DNA of 64,000 nucleotides, taken from assembly GCA_001600875.1 (NCBI GenBank), contig BCLD01000006.1, positions 580,300 through 644,299 on the forward strand, written 5' to 3'. This stretch comes from Solicoccozyma terricola (Eukaryota; Basidiomycota; Tremellomycetes; Filobasidiales; Piskurozymaceae). Under the pieces are notes generated by a model, which had not been told where the DNA came from, did not search any database, and worked only from the letters and a program-made list of their open reading frames with translations. Below are positions 1 to 12,000 of the stretch, in pieces. Each line of letters starts with the position of its first letter. Positions within the stretch are counted from its first letter, which is position 1. The position numbers and the translations under genes are program-made.

Positions 1-3000
1 TTCTTGGAGGGTTACAACGAGAAAGTAAGTTGACCCGTGAAGGACCGCCGGTAAGGAGTTGCTCACGTGCACGCCTGTCCTCAGATACCACTGATCGACG
101 CTCAGTACAAGGAAAACAAAGAGCTCAGATCACAAAACGATGACCTTGCCGGACGACTTTCAGAAAGCGAGAATACTCGCAACAAAATCCAAGCGAATCT
201 CGGCGCGGCGGAATCGAACCTTGCGAAAATCACTGCGGACGAGAAGTCTCTTCGAAGTCAGGTCACCGATCTGGCATTGCAGGTGCGGATACTCACCCAC
301 CAAGTCGCTATCAGAGACGACCCTAGACTTGCGAACGAGCCCTTTGACCCATACGTAGAGGTCGCAGAGCTGCCGGAGAGCTCTATCGAGCGCGTCATCT
401 CCGAGAAATTGGTCGGGTTCAAGGATCTTCCAGAGCTCATACAGATGAATCAACAACTACTCGTCGTAGTAAGACAGCTTGGCGATCAGCTTGAAACCAA
501 GAACCACAAGCAGAAGAACGGCGATGTCTCCGCCGATTCGAATGACTCTGATATCGCACTGGACGAGGCGACGAAGATGATCACTGACCTCACGGAGCAA
601 CTCCACAAGACTAAACAACAGCTCAGCGATGTCGCAGATCAAAAAGACCAGTACCTCCGTGAACGTGACATGTTCAGTCATATGGTCCTCCAGAGTCAGC
701 TCAGCCCTGCTTTGTCGTCCTCCCTCGCTCGTGGATCATCGGACGCCAACGGTCGGTCCGGATCAATCATGCAGACGTTGCAGGCCGAGTTCTCCAAATT
801 CCGAGATCAGCTTACGAAGGAGAAGGATGCTCTAAGTCAGAGGTTGAGCGAGAAGGACAACGAGCTGCGAAGCGTGCAAGAGTCAATGGCAAGAACGCAG
901 AAAGCTCTTGAGAATCAACAGCGTGAGTCGATTCGCTCTATTGGTGCAATGAACTCCGCATGTCTCCTTAACTGACGTTTTATGACAGACGAGACAACGT
1001 TGCTCATGGAAAGGCAGAACCTCGAGCAGAGTGCCGTAAATGACCTGCAGCAACAGATCGCAGTCTACAAAGCTCAGTTGGAATCACTGCAGAGAGACAA
1101 GAGGAAGGCACTCGAGGAACGTGACAGAATCAATCAGGAACTGGAACATGTCAATCATATCGTGTCCTCACACCAATCGGAGAAGTCTGTATGGGAGGAG
1201 ATGAATCGCAAGCAAGCAGAGGCTTTGCAACGCGCTATTGAAACTCAGTCAGACCTGAAACGTCAGATCGAAACCCGCGACTTGGTGTCGGATAGCGGTA
1301 ACCAAGCAACCAAAGCTCGTATCCAGCTTCTGGAGGAATCTGTGGATAGGTTGCAGGCTGAGAAGTGAGTGGACATCGTCGAAAAAGCGGGATTGACGTT
1401 GACAGGACATATTTTTTTCTCAGGGATGAATTGTTGGAACGTGTGGAACAGATGAAGGTAAGAGTCTGACATGTTTTGCAATAACGTTGGCTTTGGGGCT
1501 AATGTGGTTACTCTTATAGCGAGGATCTATCGGTCTGGTGCCAGGTCTCGAGAGTCAGATTCGATCTCTCAAGGCGCGTGTCGAAGAGCTCACACTGGAA
1601 ATCACAACGAAAGAAGCCATTTATCAGGAGACACTGGCGAAAGAGGTTGCGGAGAAGGAAGAGTTTAGGAAGGGAAACACGCTTGCAGTCAAGTACAAGC
1701 ACAAGATGGAGCAGCAAGAAAAGGAGCTACGTCTACTTCGGCCGCGTGTCGTCAAAGCCGAAGGTGACGTTTCGTCCCTTACCGCCAAATTGTCCAGCGA
1801 GGAAACCACTCGGCAGCAACTGGAGGCGCAAGTGCTCCAACTTAACAACAGGGCTCTGGGTGAAGCTTCCACCGGTCGGACTGCTGAGCTGGAAAGTCAG
1901 CTGCAGACGTACACCAAAGATCTCTCTACTGCACAAACCGAGCTTGTGGATCTGCGGACTAGACTCACTAAAATTCAGAGTGATCTCGCGACGTCACAGG
2001 CAGCAGTTGTAAATCGAGTGCATCGTCGAGACGTTTGGTACGCATACTGATTACACATGTTGTTATGCAGACTCAGGAGGCCGCGAAATACCAGGAGGTT
2101 GCAGCTGCTATTCTAAACATCAAACGGAACCCCCCAGCTTCAGAGACAACAACTGGAACCACGAGCAATCCATGGAAGGACCATCTGGCAAGCATTGAAC
2201 AAGAATTAGCGACTCTCCGAACCAAACAAGCTACGCATCAGGATACCATCAAGAGGGCGAATAGACAGATTGTAAGTGGTACAAGAGCAAATTTTGAATG
2301 TGAAACGACTGACCAAATGAATTACGACAGACTGCATCGGCCGAGGGCAAGAGAGCGGCGGAACGTCAGCTCGAAGAGTTGCGCCAGGAGTTAGCAATCA
2401 AGGAGGCTGCCGCTAGAGATGCTGATACGGCGGTTCCGACGAAGGTCGAGGGAGAGCCCGAAGCGCCAACAAAGAAGACGGAGTCGACTCCCGCCACGGA
2501 GGAGATTTCAGCCGCTGTGCCTTCTGTCGAATCAGGGACTGCGCCAACATCATCGGAGAGTGGTCCTCCCGGCGAGCATGTCAAGCATTCCGAAGAGGAA
2601 CTGCATCAGCTACGTCAGAGCCTGACAACGGCTCAAAGCGAACTGACTCGAGTTACTGCCGAGCTTGCGGCTGTCACTGCTGAACGAGACCGCCTGCAGG
2701 TTGAACTCAATAAGATGAATGGCGAAGTCGAAAGGTTGAAGAAAGCATCTGAAGCTGAGAAGGCGGATAACGAGCAGACATTGACAAAGCTGCAGCAACA
2801 GTTGAAGACCGCGGAGGAGAAGGAGCTGCGTACAGCGGCACAGGTATCTTTCAAGGACAACAGGCTGAAGCGGTTAGAAAAGGAGTTGAACGAGGCGAAG
2901 GCCAGGTTGCCAGCTGCTGTTGGCGCAGCGGCACCTGCTACAGCAGGAACGCCTATCGCCGTCGTGGCCAAACCCGCAGCGACTCCTGCGTCTGCAACTG

Positions 3001-3480
3001 CCACCCCCATCCCTAAACCGACCTTGTCTATCCGAGGGAGTGGGGTAGCACCTGGTGGCAGTACCGAAACTGCCGGGGCATCTGCCAGTGCGTCGACTTC
3101 CACACCAGCGACTACGCCTACCACCACTCGAGGGAGAGGCGCGGCAAGAGCTCGGGGTGTTGTCAGAGGGCGAGGCGCAGCCAGAGGACGGGGGGGACGA
3201 CCTGTCAATAACATGGACATTCTTGAATGTAAGTCGGGATAGACCGCTCCTGGGCGCGGTGTATGTCTGACAGAATCCTATCCTCGCAGCCGTCAACTCG
3301 GGAGGTCTGGCAAGTGCAGCAGCTGCTGCTGCTGCTTCCAGTGCCGCTGGGAGTGCTACTGGCGGAGTTAAGCGAAATGCAGACGATGCTGGCTCGGCTG
3401 AAAGCAAGCGGCCGAGGACCGACGGCGCTGGAGGAGGGGCAGGCGATCAAGCTGGTGGTGACGGCAGTGCAGCCAATTGA
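1..3480 (+). CDS. MLP1: Nuclear pore basket protein Mlp1/TPR, C-terminal part (5' end outside window)
   Basis: Mlp/TPR proteins form the nuclear basket on the inner face of the pore and act in mRNA export surveillance and gene tethering. The window opens inside an exon (1-24). Further exons are 85-922, 989-1364, 1424-1457, 1520-2008, 2071-2271, 2331-3228 and 3290-3480. Frame continuity across all introns shows one long heptad-like coiled coil rich in E, K, Q and L. The stretch LVGFKDLPELIQMNQQL (about 400-450) matches the conserved TPR/MLP1-2 segment. The coil ends near 2900 and is followed by an Ala/Pro/Thr-rich disordered tail with RG repeats (RGRGAARARG type, about 3130-3210) and a final Ala/Gly-rich segment with a KRNADD/KRPR basic patch, a likely NLS. 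The tail layout fits fungal Mlp1. Expected full length is about 1,800-2,000 residues, so roughly half is present. The family call is firm; MLP1 is used as the general fungal symbol. Confidence 0.85.
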
Positions 3481-3669
3481 GTGGCATGCCATGCAGAGGA
3501 AGACAAAGACTATCGTACAGCACTGTACTATGTAACATTGGATTCACGACATTGAATGACGCAATCTTGTTTGAGCCAAAGCGCCCAAAACAGAAAAGGG
3601 ATGATGAGCGAAGAGCGAAGGTGGAGAAAGGTTGACAAGCAAGAGCGCAGTATATAGTACAATGAATTC

Positions 3670-6022
3670 TTACATTCCGGTAACGTCCATAGCGTTGTTG
3701 CTAACGTGTCGTTGTTGATGGAAGCCGTGCTGGGGTTGAAGGTTTTGTTGATCATAATGTGGGGGTATTCCGCTTTGCATGCTCTCCGGCCCGCCATTCA
3801 TGTTCCACTGCGGTTGTTGAGGGGGTGGATAGTAGGTAGAATGTTGAGGAACCATTCCTCCCATCATTTGCGGCTGTACGCCGAGACTACTTGCACCGTA
3901 GAACGGGTGTTGCTGCTGCTGACTATGCTGATCATGTTGCTGAGAATGTGTCTGTTGTTGCGCCTGGTGACCTTGTTGGTGTGTGTATGCCAGCGACAAG
4001 CCACCGGTTTGGTGTTGCATGCCAAGTGGAGAGTGATTTGTACCAGAAGCAGACAACGGCGCGTGGGTTTGCATACCTTGACCGATGTCCTGGCGCACCA
4101 TCGATGGGCCCTTTGGACTCGAAAGCGGGCCGTAGGGATCCTGTTGCTGTTGTTGAGTTGACATTGGATCCGATTGAAGTGCAAGTGACGGTGGCGGGAG
4201 TGCGCCCGACACCGTACGCTTGGTAGTCGTAGCCTTCTTTGCCTTGCCGCTTGGCAGTCGTTTGCGTGGCCTATCTGGCTGGTTCGCCATGTCGGCTGGA
4301 GGTCCGAACTGCAGGGGGGGAAGGGGGGCAACCGAATCAGAGATAGGAAATCGCCAAGCATAAGGGCCATTCTTGGGAGTTTAGGAGAATCACGTACACC
4401 ATGACCGGCGGCAGTAGCAGAATTTTCCAGATTCTGAATGGAAGCAGCGTCCAACTTCAGCGGCCGGATGGCGAGACCATCCTTGTCTCTAGCTCTTCGG
4501 TCCTTCTTCACTGTAGGAATGGCGGCGATAGATGTCGGAGTGCCGTCCGGTCCAACGCCTTCGGGTGCATTAAGACAAGCCTGACGATTGAATTGTTGGT
4601 ATTAGTCTGCATATCTGATGTCCTAGCCAGTCTGCCGAGGCGGTGATATTCTCACCTGGATCAAATTCATGCCTTCCGGTTGCTTGACGATCGGTTGAAG
4701 CTTCGCCGTAGTGAAAGTATACACCAATCCGGTCTCGGATACGACTAACAACATGAGTTGCACACCCGTAAGGATCGATAATTCGTACGCCTGCGAATCC
4801 GGGAAAATTCCTCATTAAACTGACGACCTTTTTTTCCAAATATATCTCGTAATCTCTTCGTCTAATAACACTCACCTTCTTCATGATCCCACTCTTCCGT
4901 TTACTGAACGTGATATGCCTCCTGCTCTTATCGGCGATATACTCGATCCTAATCTTTCTCCGCAATGTATCTCCATCTTTCGAGACCAGTTGAAATCCTC
5001 CTGCATGACCACCATCAGATGTGGCACCTCCTGATGGACCAGACTTTGCACGTTTCGTCGATGGTCCTTCTGGAACGACGTGAGGGGTGAAAAGAGCTCA
5101 GTTGGAAACAGATGACGGAGAATTGGGAAGGAAACCCCAGGAGGTTGTTCACACACCTTCCTCATCATCATCCTCGTCATCATCCGCTTCAACATCTGCA
5201 GCGTTGAACGCGTTCTTGAAGATCGTTCCAGGTACCATGCTAGGTGCATCTTCGTCCTCTGTCGGTGATGGATCTTCGTCTGTGGAGGGCGAATAGAAGT
5301 CGTTTAGCAAAGAAAACCCCCGACTGTCGGTTATGAACCTCCCCTGAGTAACGCAAAACACACTCACCCATCCTCGCTCTCTTCTTGCCATTAGAAACAC
5401 TTGCTACCCTTCCCTTGTGTTGATTCCTTCCACTCGGCCCACCCAACTCGAGCTTGATCTCTTTACTCTCCCGCACCGCATCTTCAAAGCTTCTCAATCC
5501 ACCAGTCATTCCCATCGGACCTGTTGATGTTGACGTTGATGTTGTCGTTGCTGCTGCTGCTGCTGCTGCTGCCACACCACCAATACCAAGACCAATACCA
5601 CCATTATTATCCTCATCATCCCCATCCCCATCCCCAACATTCGTATAATCCGCTTGTAATTTCTCAAATTCCTCTTCTTCTTCCCCATTTGAATAAGGAT
5701 TCCCAGATGAATCACCTGTAGAACCACCGCCACCGCGACCACCACCGCCTAACAGTCTAGGCGATAAAGAACTTCCTAAATCCTCCATTCCCATATCCAT
5801 CCCTACTAAATCATGCATTCCAACCAAATTCATATCGTCGGTGAGTGGTAAAGGGAATTCCGACATGTGTGTATGGAATTCAGTTGGTGAAGAAGTTGGA
5901 GATGATGATGATGATGATGGGTAATTGAGAGGGTAAGTACTTGATTCAGTGAGTGGTTGGTTGTCGATGATTGAAGAATGTTGATCTTGTTGTGCGGTAT
6001 ATGAAGGAGACTGAATTGACAT
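3670..6022 (-). CDS. MCM1: MADS-box transcription factor, Mcm1/SRF type
   Basis: Six exons on the minus strand: 5368-6022, 5157-5279, 4876-5069, 4656-4790, 4398-4580 and 3670-4308. They join in frame to 642 residues. The MADS domain starts near residue 296 with RRKIRIEYIADKSRRHITF, then KRKSGIMKKAYELSILTG after a phase-0 intron and VQLMLLVVSETGLVYTFTT, the SRF-type (type I) signature. SRF-type MADS proteins bind CArG/P-box sites as dimers and recruit cofactors for mating-type, cell-cycle and metabolic genes. The N-terminus is long, acidic and low complexity, with Ala8, Gly/Asp and EEEEE runs and a KKRARM basic patch. The C-terminus is Gln/His-rich (QQQQQ, HSQQHDQHSQQQQH), typical of fungal Mcm1 activation tails. 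The start at 6022 is the first ATG of the open frame; upstream lies poly-G and an assembly gap, so an extra 5' exon cannot be excluded. The gene converges with the Mlp1 gene 189 bp away. Confidence 0.9.
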
Positions 6023-6076
6023 GGTTTGGAGTTACCTGAACGGGGAAGGAGGAGGGGGGAGAGAAGGGGGGGGGGG

Positions 6077-6357
6077 NNNNNNNNNNNNNNNNNNNNNNNN
6101 NNNNNNNNNNNNNNNNNNNNNNNNNNNNNNNNNNNNNNNNNNNNNNNNNNNNNNNNNNNNNNNNNNNNNNNNNNNNNNNNNNNNNNNNNNNNNNNNNNNN
6201 NNNNNNNNNNNNNNNNNNNNNNNNNNNNNNNNNNNNNNNNNNNNNNNNNNNNNNNNNNNNNNNNNNNNNNNNNNNNNNNNNNNNNNNNNNNNNNNNNNNN
6301 NNNNNNNNNNNNNNNNNNNNNNNNNNNNNNNNNNNNNNNNNNNNNNNNNNNNNNNNN
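6077..6357. other. Assembly gap (N run) flanked by poly-G
   Basis: 281 consecutive Ns lie immediately upstream of the Mcm1-type gene, preceded by an 11-base G run (6066-6076) and followed at 6391-6414 by a 24-base G run. The true promoter or 5' UTR of the MADS-box gene is hidden here. Confidence 0.98.
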
Positions 6358-6414
6358 ATCGGAGGAACAAGTAGGCCCTGGTCAGAGAGAGGGGGGGGGG
6401 GGGGGGGGGGGGGG

Positions 6415-7200
6415 ATTGAAAGAACATCAGGTTTTGGTTCGTAATTGGAGACGATTTCCTCCCGAACTCCATACCCCCCAACGTTACCTAACACTCACCC
6501 TCCAATACGACTATATCCTGATCTGCTATTCACAATAAACAAGTTATGTCACCGGTTGTCACCCTGCTTTACTTGACTGTGCTGAAGACCCGGCTCGATG
6601 ATGACGTTCCTCCTGTGTGTTCTTATAAATAGCAGCCGCCGAGACTGAGGACGGGATGGATGGCGTCGAGGAGATCCAGGATGTATCCGAGGTTGAGTCG
6701 ATGGATCGTCAGTCCCCGTCGATCAGATCGTGGATGAGATCCCTAGAACTTAGGGTAAAGACTGCGGAAGGCTTTGGGTTTGTTATTTGTTTACCCTTGG
6801 TGAAACGAGGGAAGCGGGGTAAAAAAAGTAGGGTCTGGGACGGAACTTGCTCCGGGACGCTGCCGAGATTGTTGAAACGAGCTGAGATGGGATGGGGCAG
6901 AGGGGGTGGGGGTGAGCGAGTGTGGTGCGGATGGTAGTGTGCAAGCCGGCTGATGGCTGCCGGTGACGCTGTGTGGCCGTCGACTGCCCACTTGGCTGAT
7001 GATGACTTGGATGCTGGGAACAGGATTTGTTGACATCCACCGCTGGGTGGGTGGCGGGAGGGGGGGGGGGAGGCCAGACGAATTCGCATTTCTCACGGTG
7101 GGGCAGCGGGTGGCGGGGTGGCGGGGTGGGGGGGTGGCCGGAAGGGAGAGACCATGAGGGATATACAATGCTCTGTCCGTCGTCTATTACAATTCACAAT
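6415..7200. other. Intergenic region between MADS-box gene and membrane-protein gene
   Basis: Both neighbours are on the minus strand, so this stretch serves as 3' region of the gene ending at 7201 and distal promoter of the MADS-box gene. It is rich in short G runs (6900-7140). A TATAAATAG motif occurs at about 6624 on the plus strand, about 30 bp before an open frame of 93 codons. That frame is low complexity with no recognisable domain and is not called as a gene. Confidence 0.5.
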
Positions 7201-8673
7201 TCACGCCCTATCCCGCTCCCTCGACAGCAACTTTGATCGTCGTCGTACACCTTGAGCGGGCGGAGTGGTCCTTTGACCTGCCGCTCCAGTCCTCACCGTC
7301 TCCATCTCCGACCCCTCGCTCGACTGGCTCTTCAACGTTACTCCTCGACGGATGGAAGACCGACGGCTTACAGGAGACGCACTTGATCCCGGGAACAATA
7401 AAATCTTTTCTTCGGTAGGTGATGGGTGGAAATGGAAATGAAACGCTTGTTGCGATTCGCTGGTTGTCGCTAGATCCAACGAGTGTCTATGTAAAGGTTT
7501 ACGCGATGATTGTAACGTGTGACCACCACCAGTTCCAATCATCAACTCGTCATCATAATCCGACTCTGCGGAATCGATGTAACTCGCGACACTCGGTTCA
7601 AGGAACTTTATCATCGACTCTCGTCGTTGATCCCTATCAACTCGAGGCACTCCATCTAATCCTAGTCCAATCCCATCAGTCGAGTACCGATGTTGTGATC
7701 GACGTCCAGCCCTGAACGGCGTCGTATTCACAGCAGGTCCAGGGACCGTCGCTGTGGTATTAGGTTGATGAGAATAACCAGTCGCCGTTTTCCCATTCCC
7801 CCGACCATCATACTCCCTCGCTGCAATTTCCTTCTCCTCGGATCGAGCATAAATCGCCCTCTCTACCCTCCTTCCAATCCAACCCACACACAACCCCAAA
7901 CTCGTTCCTATCCCAACTAATCCTCCAAGCAACACGTAAGCTGGATAAAACAACCTCGATATCGACATCGCTAGTCTACCTGGTGCAACCAAGAATGTTC
8001 GACCGAGTAGACGGAGAGTTTCGGTGATTGGGAGGAAGAGGTAATGCGTTGCGTATAGAGCGAGGATCAACGTCACGGAGATATAGTGGAGACAGAACGA
8101 TAGTGTGTTGAATGTCAATACGGCCGGGTAGATGAGAACGTATGTCATCATTCGACCAAGGACGTATAGCATGAGGCTGGATTGAGCGACAGGTGATTTA
8201 GAAGGGAATGAGAGAGTGTACATCCCGTTATTTGACGTATGGAATGAAGGGTATGAACCGAATTGATTAGCTGGTAGCGGAGATGTCGTCGTCGGTGCAC
8301 CCGGAAGATGAGCATGATGATATGCCGAAGCTCCAGCATGTGAGATTGCAGTTTCGAATTCATCCGTTCGAGTCAAGATGTTGTATGCAAGATAAAGACC
8401 GAGTACATAGAGTAATACCATGCGAGTTGATCGGGCGTGTTCATCATTCGTCTTTCGAGTTCGTGATCGTTTCGTTGGAGTTGTAGATCCTCCACGCGGT
8501 GATGATCGTCGTCCAGAAGTCGACTTGTCCTTGTTCGAGGAGTGCGAGCGGGAGGGTGATTGTGTGTCTGTTGCAGGACCACCACCACCACCACCACCGC
8601 CGCCGATGCCGCCGCCGATGTCAACGTCGACGCCGGCATTGAATATTCGCGAAGACCGCTTGGAGGATGACAT
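7201..8673 (-). CDS. Predicted multi-pass membrane protein, unknown function
   Basis: Single exon of 490 residues from the first ATG of the frame (MSSSKRSSRIFNAG) at 8673. The frame stays open upstream to 8823, but only through a GTG, so 8673 is preferred. The N-terminus is disordered with a Gly-rich run and a basic stretch (TPTKRSRTRKT). It is followed by hydrophobic segments STRMVLLYVLGLYLAYNIL, a long pair around LMLYVLGRMMTYVLIYP and FCLHYISVTLILALYATHY, and FYPAYVLLGGLVGIGTSLG. About four membrane spans are predicted. The C-terminal 200 residues are polar, Ser/Arg-rich and probably cytosolic, with many potential phosphosites (RRRSKL, RRSSIRR). I do not recognise the family. ER or plasma membrane localisation is a guess. 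It may be a fungal orphan conserved only near this lineage. Confidence 0.7.
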   Translation of the reverse strand: MSSSKRSSRIFNAGVDVDIGGGIGGGGGGGGGPATDTQSPSRSHSSNKDKSTSGRRSSPRGGSTTPTKRSRTRKTNDEHARSTRMVLLYVLGLYLAYNILTRTDEFETAISHAGASAYHHAHLPGAPTTTSPLPANQFGSYPSFHTSNNGMYTLSFPSKSPVAQSSLMLYVLGRMMTYVLIYPAVLTFNTLSFCLHYISVTLILALYATHYLFLPITETLRLLGRTFLVAPGRLAMSISRLFYPAYVLLGGLVGIGTSLGLCVGWIGRRVERAIYARSEEKEIAAREYDGRGNGKTATGYSHQPNTTATVPGPAVNTTPFRAGRRSQHRYSTDGIGLGLDGVPRVDRDQRRESMIKFLEPSVASYIDSAESDYDDELMIGTGGGHTLQSSRKPLHRHSLDLATTSESQQAFHFHFHPSPTEEKILLFPGSSASPVSRRSSIRRGVTLKSQSSEGSEMETVRTGAAGQRTTPPAQGVRRRSKLLSRERDRA

Positions 8674-9044
8674 GATGTGGGGGGATGTGGGTGTTTGCAC
8701 AGGCGAGGTAGCTGTCACCGATGAAGATGGAGTCGTCGTTGTCTCATTGCAGGGTCGTCCGATGGGGAAAACAGGGCTAGGATAAATATGACTTGGTGCT
8801 GACCGGTCTTTCCCATTGATCACGCGCTCGAAACATCAACAAATAACAACCTCCCCGCGTTACAGTCACAGCGGATGCTACCGATGTTATTCTCACAGTC
8901 AGCCAGCCAGCACAAATGTGATCTGCTACGATGAATGGGTCAAGCTGTACGTCTCGTGGATGTGAATGAGAACCTTCCATGCTGGGATACAAAATCATGC
9001 AATGTCGTCCTGCCCTCTCTCTCGCACACCCCCGCCCCGCCACT
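8674..9044. other. Intergenic: promoter of the membrane-protein gene and Mot1 3' region
   Basis: This 371-bp stretch lies between two minus-strand genes. It holds the presumed promoter and 5' UTR of the gene starting at 8673, and the Mot1 3' UTR just below 9045. I see no RNA gene or repeat in it. Confidence 0.5.
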
Positions 9045-12000
9045 TCAAATCGTCGACATGAACGCGTCCAACGATAGTCCCTCATATTCGCTCTCGGGAG
9101 GAAGATCCTCCAGTCTGGTATAGCATCCATATCAAAATCAGCCCATAGTGCTGGTCACAGCCTTGCAGGGACAACTCACCCTTTTAGCAGATCGCTCTGC
9201 GAAGTCACACCGTCTGTCTTTGACGTCGATACCGTGGCATCGGAATCCGTGACGTCGAACAAATCCAAAACTTGATTCGTGTTCATCGTGGCAAGACCAG
9301 AGTTCTGCTCGTTGACAACCGAAGATGCGATGTTGAGCTTGAATCTTTGCAGTCTGGGTTGAAAAGAAGACGTTTATCAGTATCAGCAGAGGGGTAGTTG
9401 CTTCCTCCGGCTTGCAATATCCATCACCCACCCCATAATCTTCTCCTCCAGTGTCCCCCTCATAATCAACCGATACACATTGACCACCTTCTTCTGCCCA
9501 ATCCTGTGCGCCCGATCCATTGCCTGGAGATCCTTCATCGGATTCCAGTCATGATCTACAAAGACCACCGTATCGGCTCCCGTCAAGTTGAGACCCAACC
9601 CTCCAACCTGAGTGGTCAACAGTAACACATCCACACTTGGATCCGCGTTGAAGGTCTGAACGATATCATGTCGCTTACTAGTCTCCGTGGACCCATCGAG
9701 ACGCATAAAGGTGACGGAAGGCATGTGCTTCGCGAAGAGATCTCGTTCGACAATGTCGAGCATTTGCCTCGCTTGACAGAAGATCAGAACGCGGTGTTGA
9801 GAGGTGGCTTCGACGGCGAATCCAGCTTCATCGGACGCAGCAACTGGAGCACCAATGCCGCAGTCGAGGAGAATTTGGCTAAGAGAGAGAATGGGGGGAA
9901 GTGGGGGAGGGGAGGGACTGTTTAGCTTAATTCCAAGTTTTGCTCGATAAAGCGGCACTCACCGCAAAGCCACCAGCTTTGGCGCATGTACAATGTCCAG
10001 CACATCTGTAGGTGGTTTTTGTGAGGCATCCGCCCAGGCTCGCTTGATGATCGCCTCGAGTTGATCCGTCTGCTGATTGACAGCAAGCCACGGGTGGTTG
10101 CAGAGCTTGCGCAGGTACTGCAACGTCTGGAACACGTGCTGCTGCTCGCCCGATCCCTCTGTGGCACCACTCACGGCGGAACCCGCTTGCTGATTGGCTT
10201 TTGACCGCGAGAACTCGTCGTACAGCCTCTTCTGCACTAGAGAAAGGTCGCAATAATAATCTTGGATGATCTTCGGCGGCAGATCGTCCAGCACGTCCTC
10301 TTTGAGTCGACGGAGGAGGAAGGGCAGTACCTGCTTGTGCAAAGCGTCAAGTGCGAGGATGGCTGATTATTGCACAAATGAGTCAGCTTTCACAGCTTCG
10401 CCCAAAGGCCCATTCACACTGCTCACCCGCTTCCTGCTCTTTCGGAGTGGCCTTTCCAGATCGGTTCGCCATGATCGGCTTCCAGAATCGGTCGCTAAAC
10501 TGTTTCTCAGTGCCGAGGAATCCAGGCATCAAGAAATCAAACAAGTTCCATAATTCGAGGACGTTGTTCTGTATGGGAGTTCCCGATAAAATCAAACGAT
10601 GGTTGGCTCTAAGCAGTTTGATGGCCTTGCTGAGCTTAGTCTTGCCATTCTTGATGATGTGACCTTCGTCCAGGACACAGAATAGCCAATCTGGCGAGCT
10701 CAGAAGTTCACCTTCGCTACGGATTACCTCATACGATGTGATAATGACCTCATATTCGGACACTGATCCTCGCAAGGCCTGCCTTTCTCTAGCGTTGCCG
10801 GCGTATCGCAGGACACGAAGATGTGGAGCAAATTTCTTGAATTCGTGGAACCAATGTCCTACGAGCGTCGGTGGACAGACAATGAGAGATGGGAGCGGCT
10901 GTGATTCCGCAGATGGAGTCGCGGCATATGCTATCCGACGCTCCTCGTGCTTGCTGGCTAAAATGCAGATCGTTTGCAAGCTCTTGCCAAGCCCCATATC
11001 TGAGCGGAATCAGGCTTGAGCATTGAGATAAAACTCGGATACACGGCCCACTCACCATCGCACAGGATGCCGTGAAGCTGGTATTTGCACAAAAAGGCTA
11101 GCCAGCTGACACCATCTTGCTGATAGTGCCGCAACTCGGCGTTGATGTCGACGGGAATCACGTACGGCTCGACCTGGGATCCATCCAAAAGTTGTCGAAG
11201 GAAGCTGCGCTGAGCTTCTCGACGCTCCATCATCTCTTGTGGGAACCCTTCCGGATCAGGAATATCCTCCTGAACAAAGATATACAGGAATGAGATGGTG
11301 GTCTTTCAACGCGAACGAGAGATATAACGTACCTCCAGCGGAACAAGGCGAATCAGGGAAGCGAAAGTATTCGTTGACAGCAAACGGACGTCTTCGTTGG
11401 AGTCACTCATTCGGCCCATGACAGGAACGAGAAGGAACAGGATATAGGGCAATACCAGCACATCGAGTTGTAGTGTAATATCTGGTTTATCCTTGTATCA
11501 GCAGAGGTTGGGACAACAAGGCGGAATAAATGCACTTACGATGGATTAGCTCTATTGCGCCTTGTCTATTCTCACAATCAGTCGCATCGGCCAGAAGCGG
11601 CATAACGTTTTCGACAACTGCGGTCATACCAGCTAGGGTAATGTCCTGGCATAGTCGCGCAAACGTCACAGCAGTAACATGTCGAACCAGCGGAATCTCG
11701 CTTTGTAGCGCAGCGAGAAGGTTTGGTAGCAGCGATTGGAGCCGCGGTTGTAGGCTAATGGGGAGTCCGGTACCGATAGCTTGAAGTACGCATATACAAT
11801 CGACGACTTCCTGCGCTTCACTAACTGAGACGTCACACCCAGCTGCCAATTTAGGATGTTTCAGCAGAAACTCAGGAGGTCGACATCTCGGCAGCCAGAA
11901 GCTCACCACTAGAGAATCGAGCGAGCAGCGCTTGCGTCATCAGGTCCCACAATTTCGGCACCTTGTCGAAGACTTCAGCACCGAAAGCGTCGATGATGGC

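Noticed and set aside
6656..6937. 93-codon plus-strand frame shortly after a TATAAATAG motif
   Set aside because: The ATG is only about 30 bp after the motif, too close for a normal leader; the product is low complexity with no domain, and it lies in the intergenic region of two minus-strand genes.
8674..8823. N-terminal extension of the membrane-protein gene to 8823
   Set aside because: The extension begins with GTG, not ATG; the first ATG in frame is at 8673.
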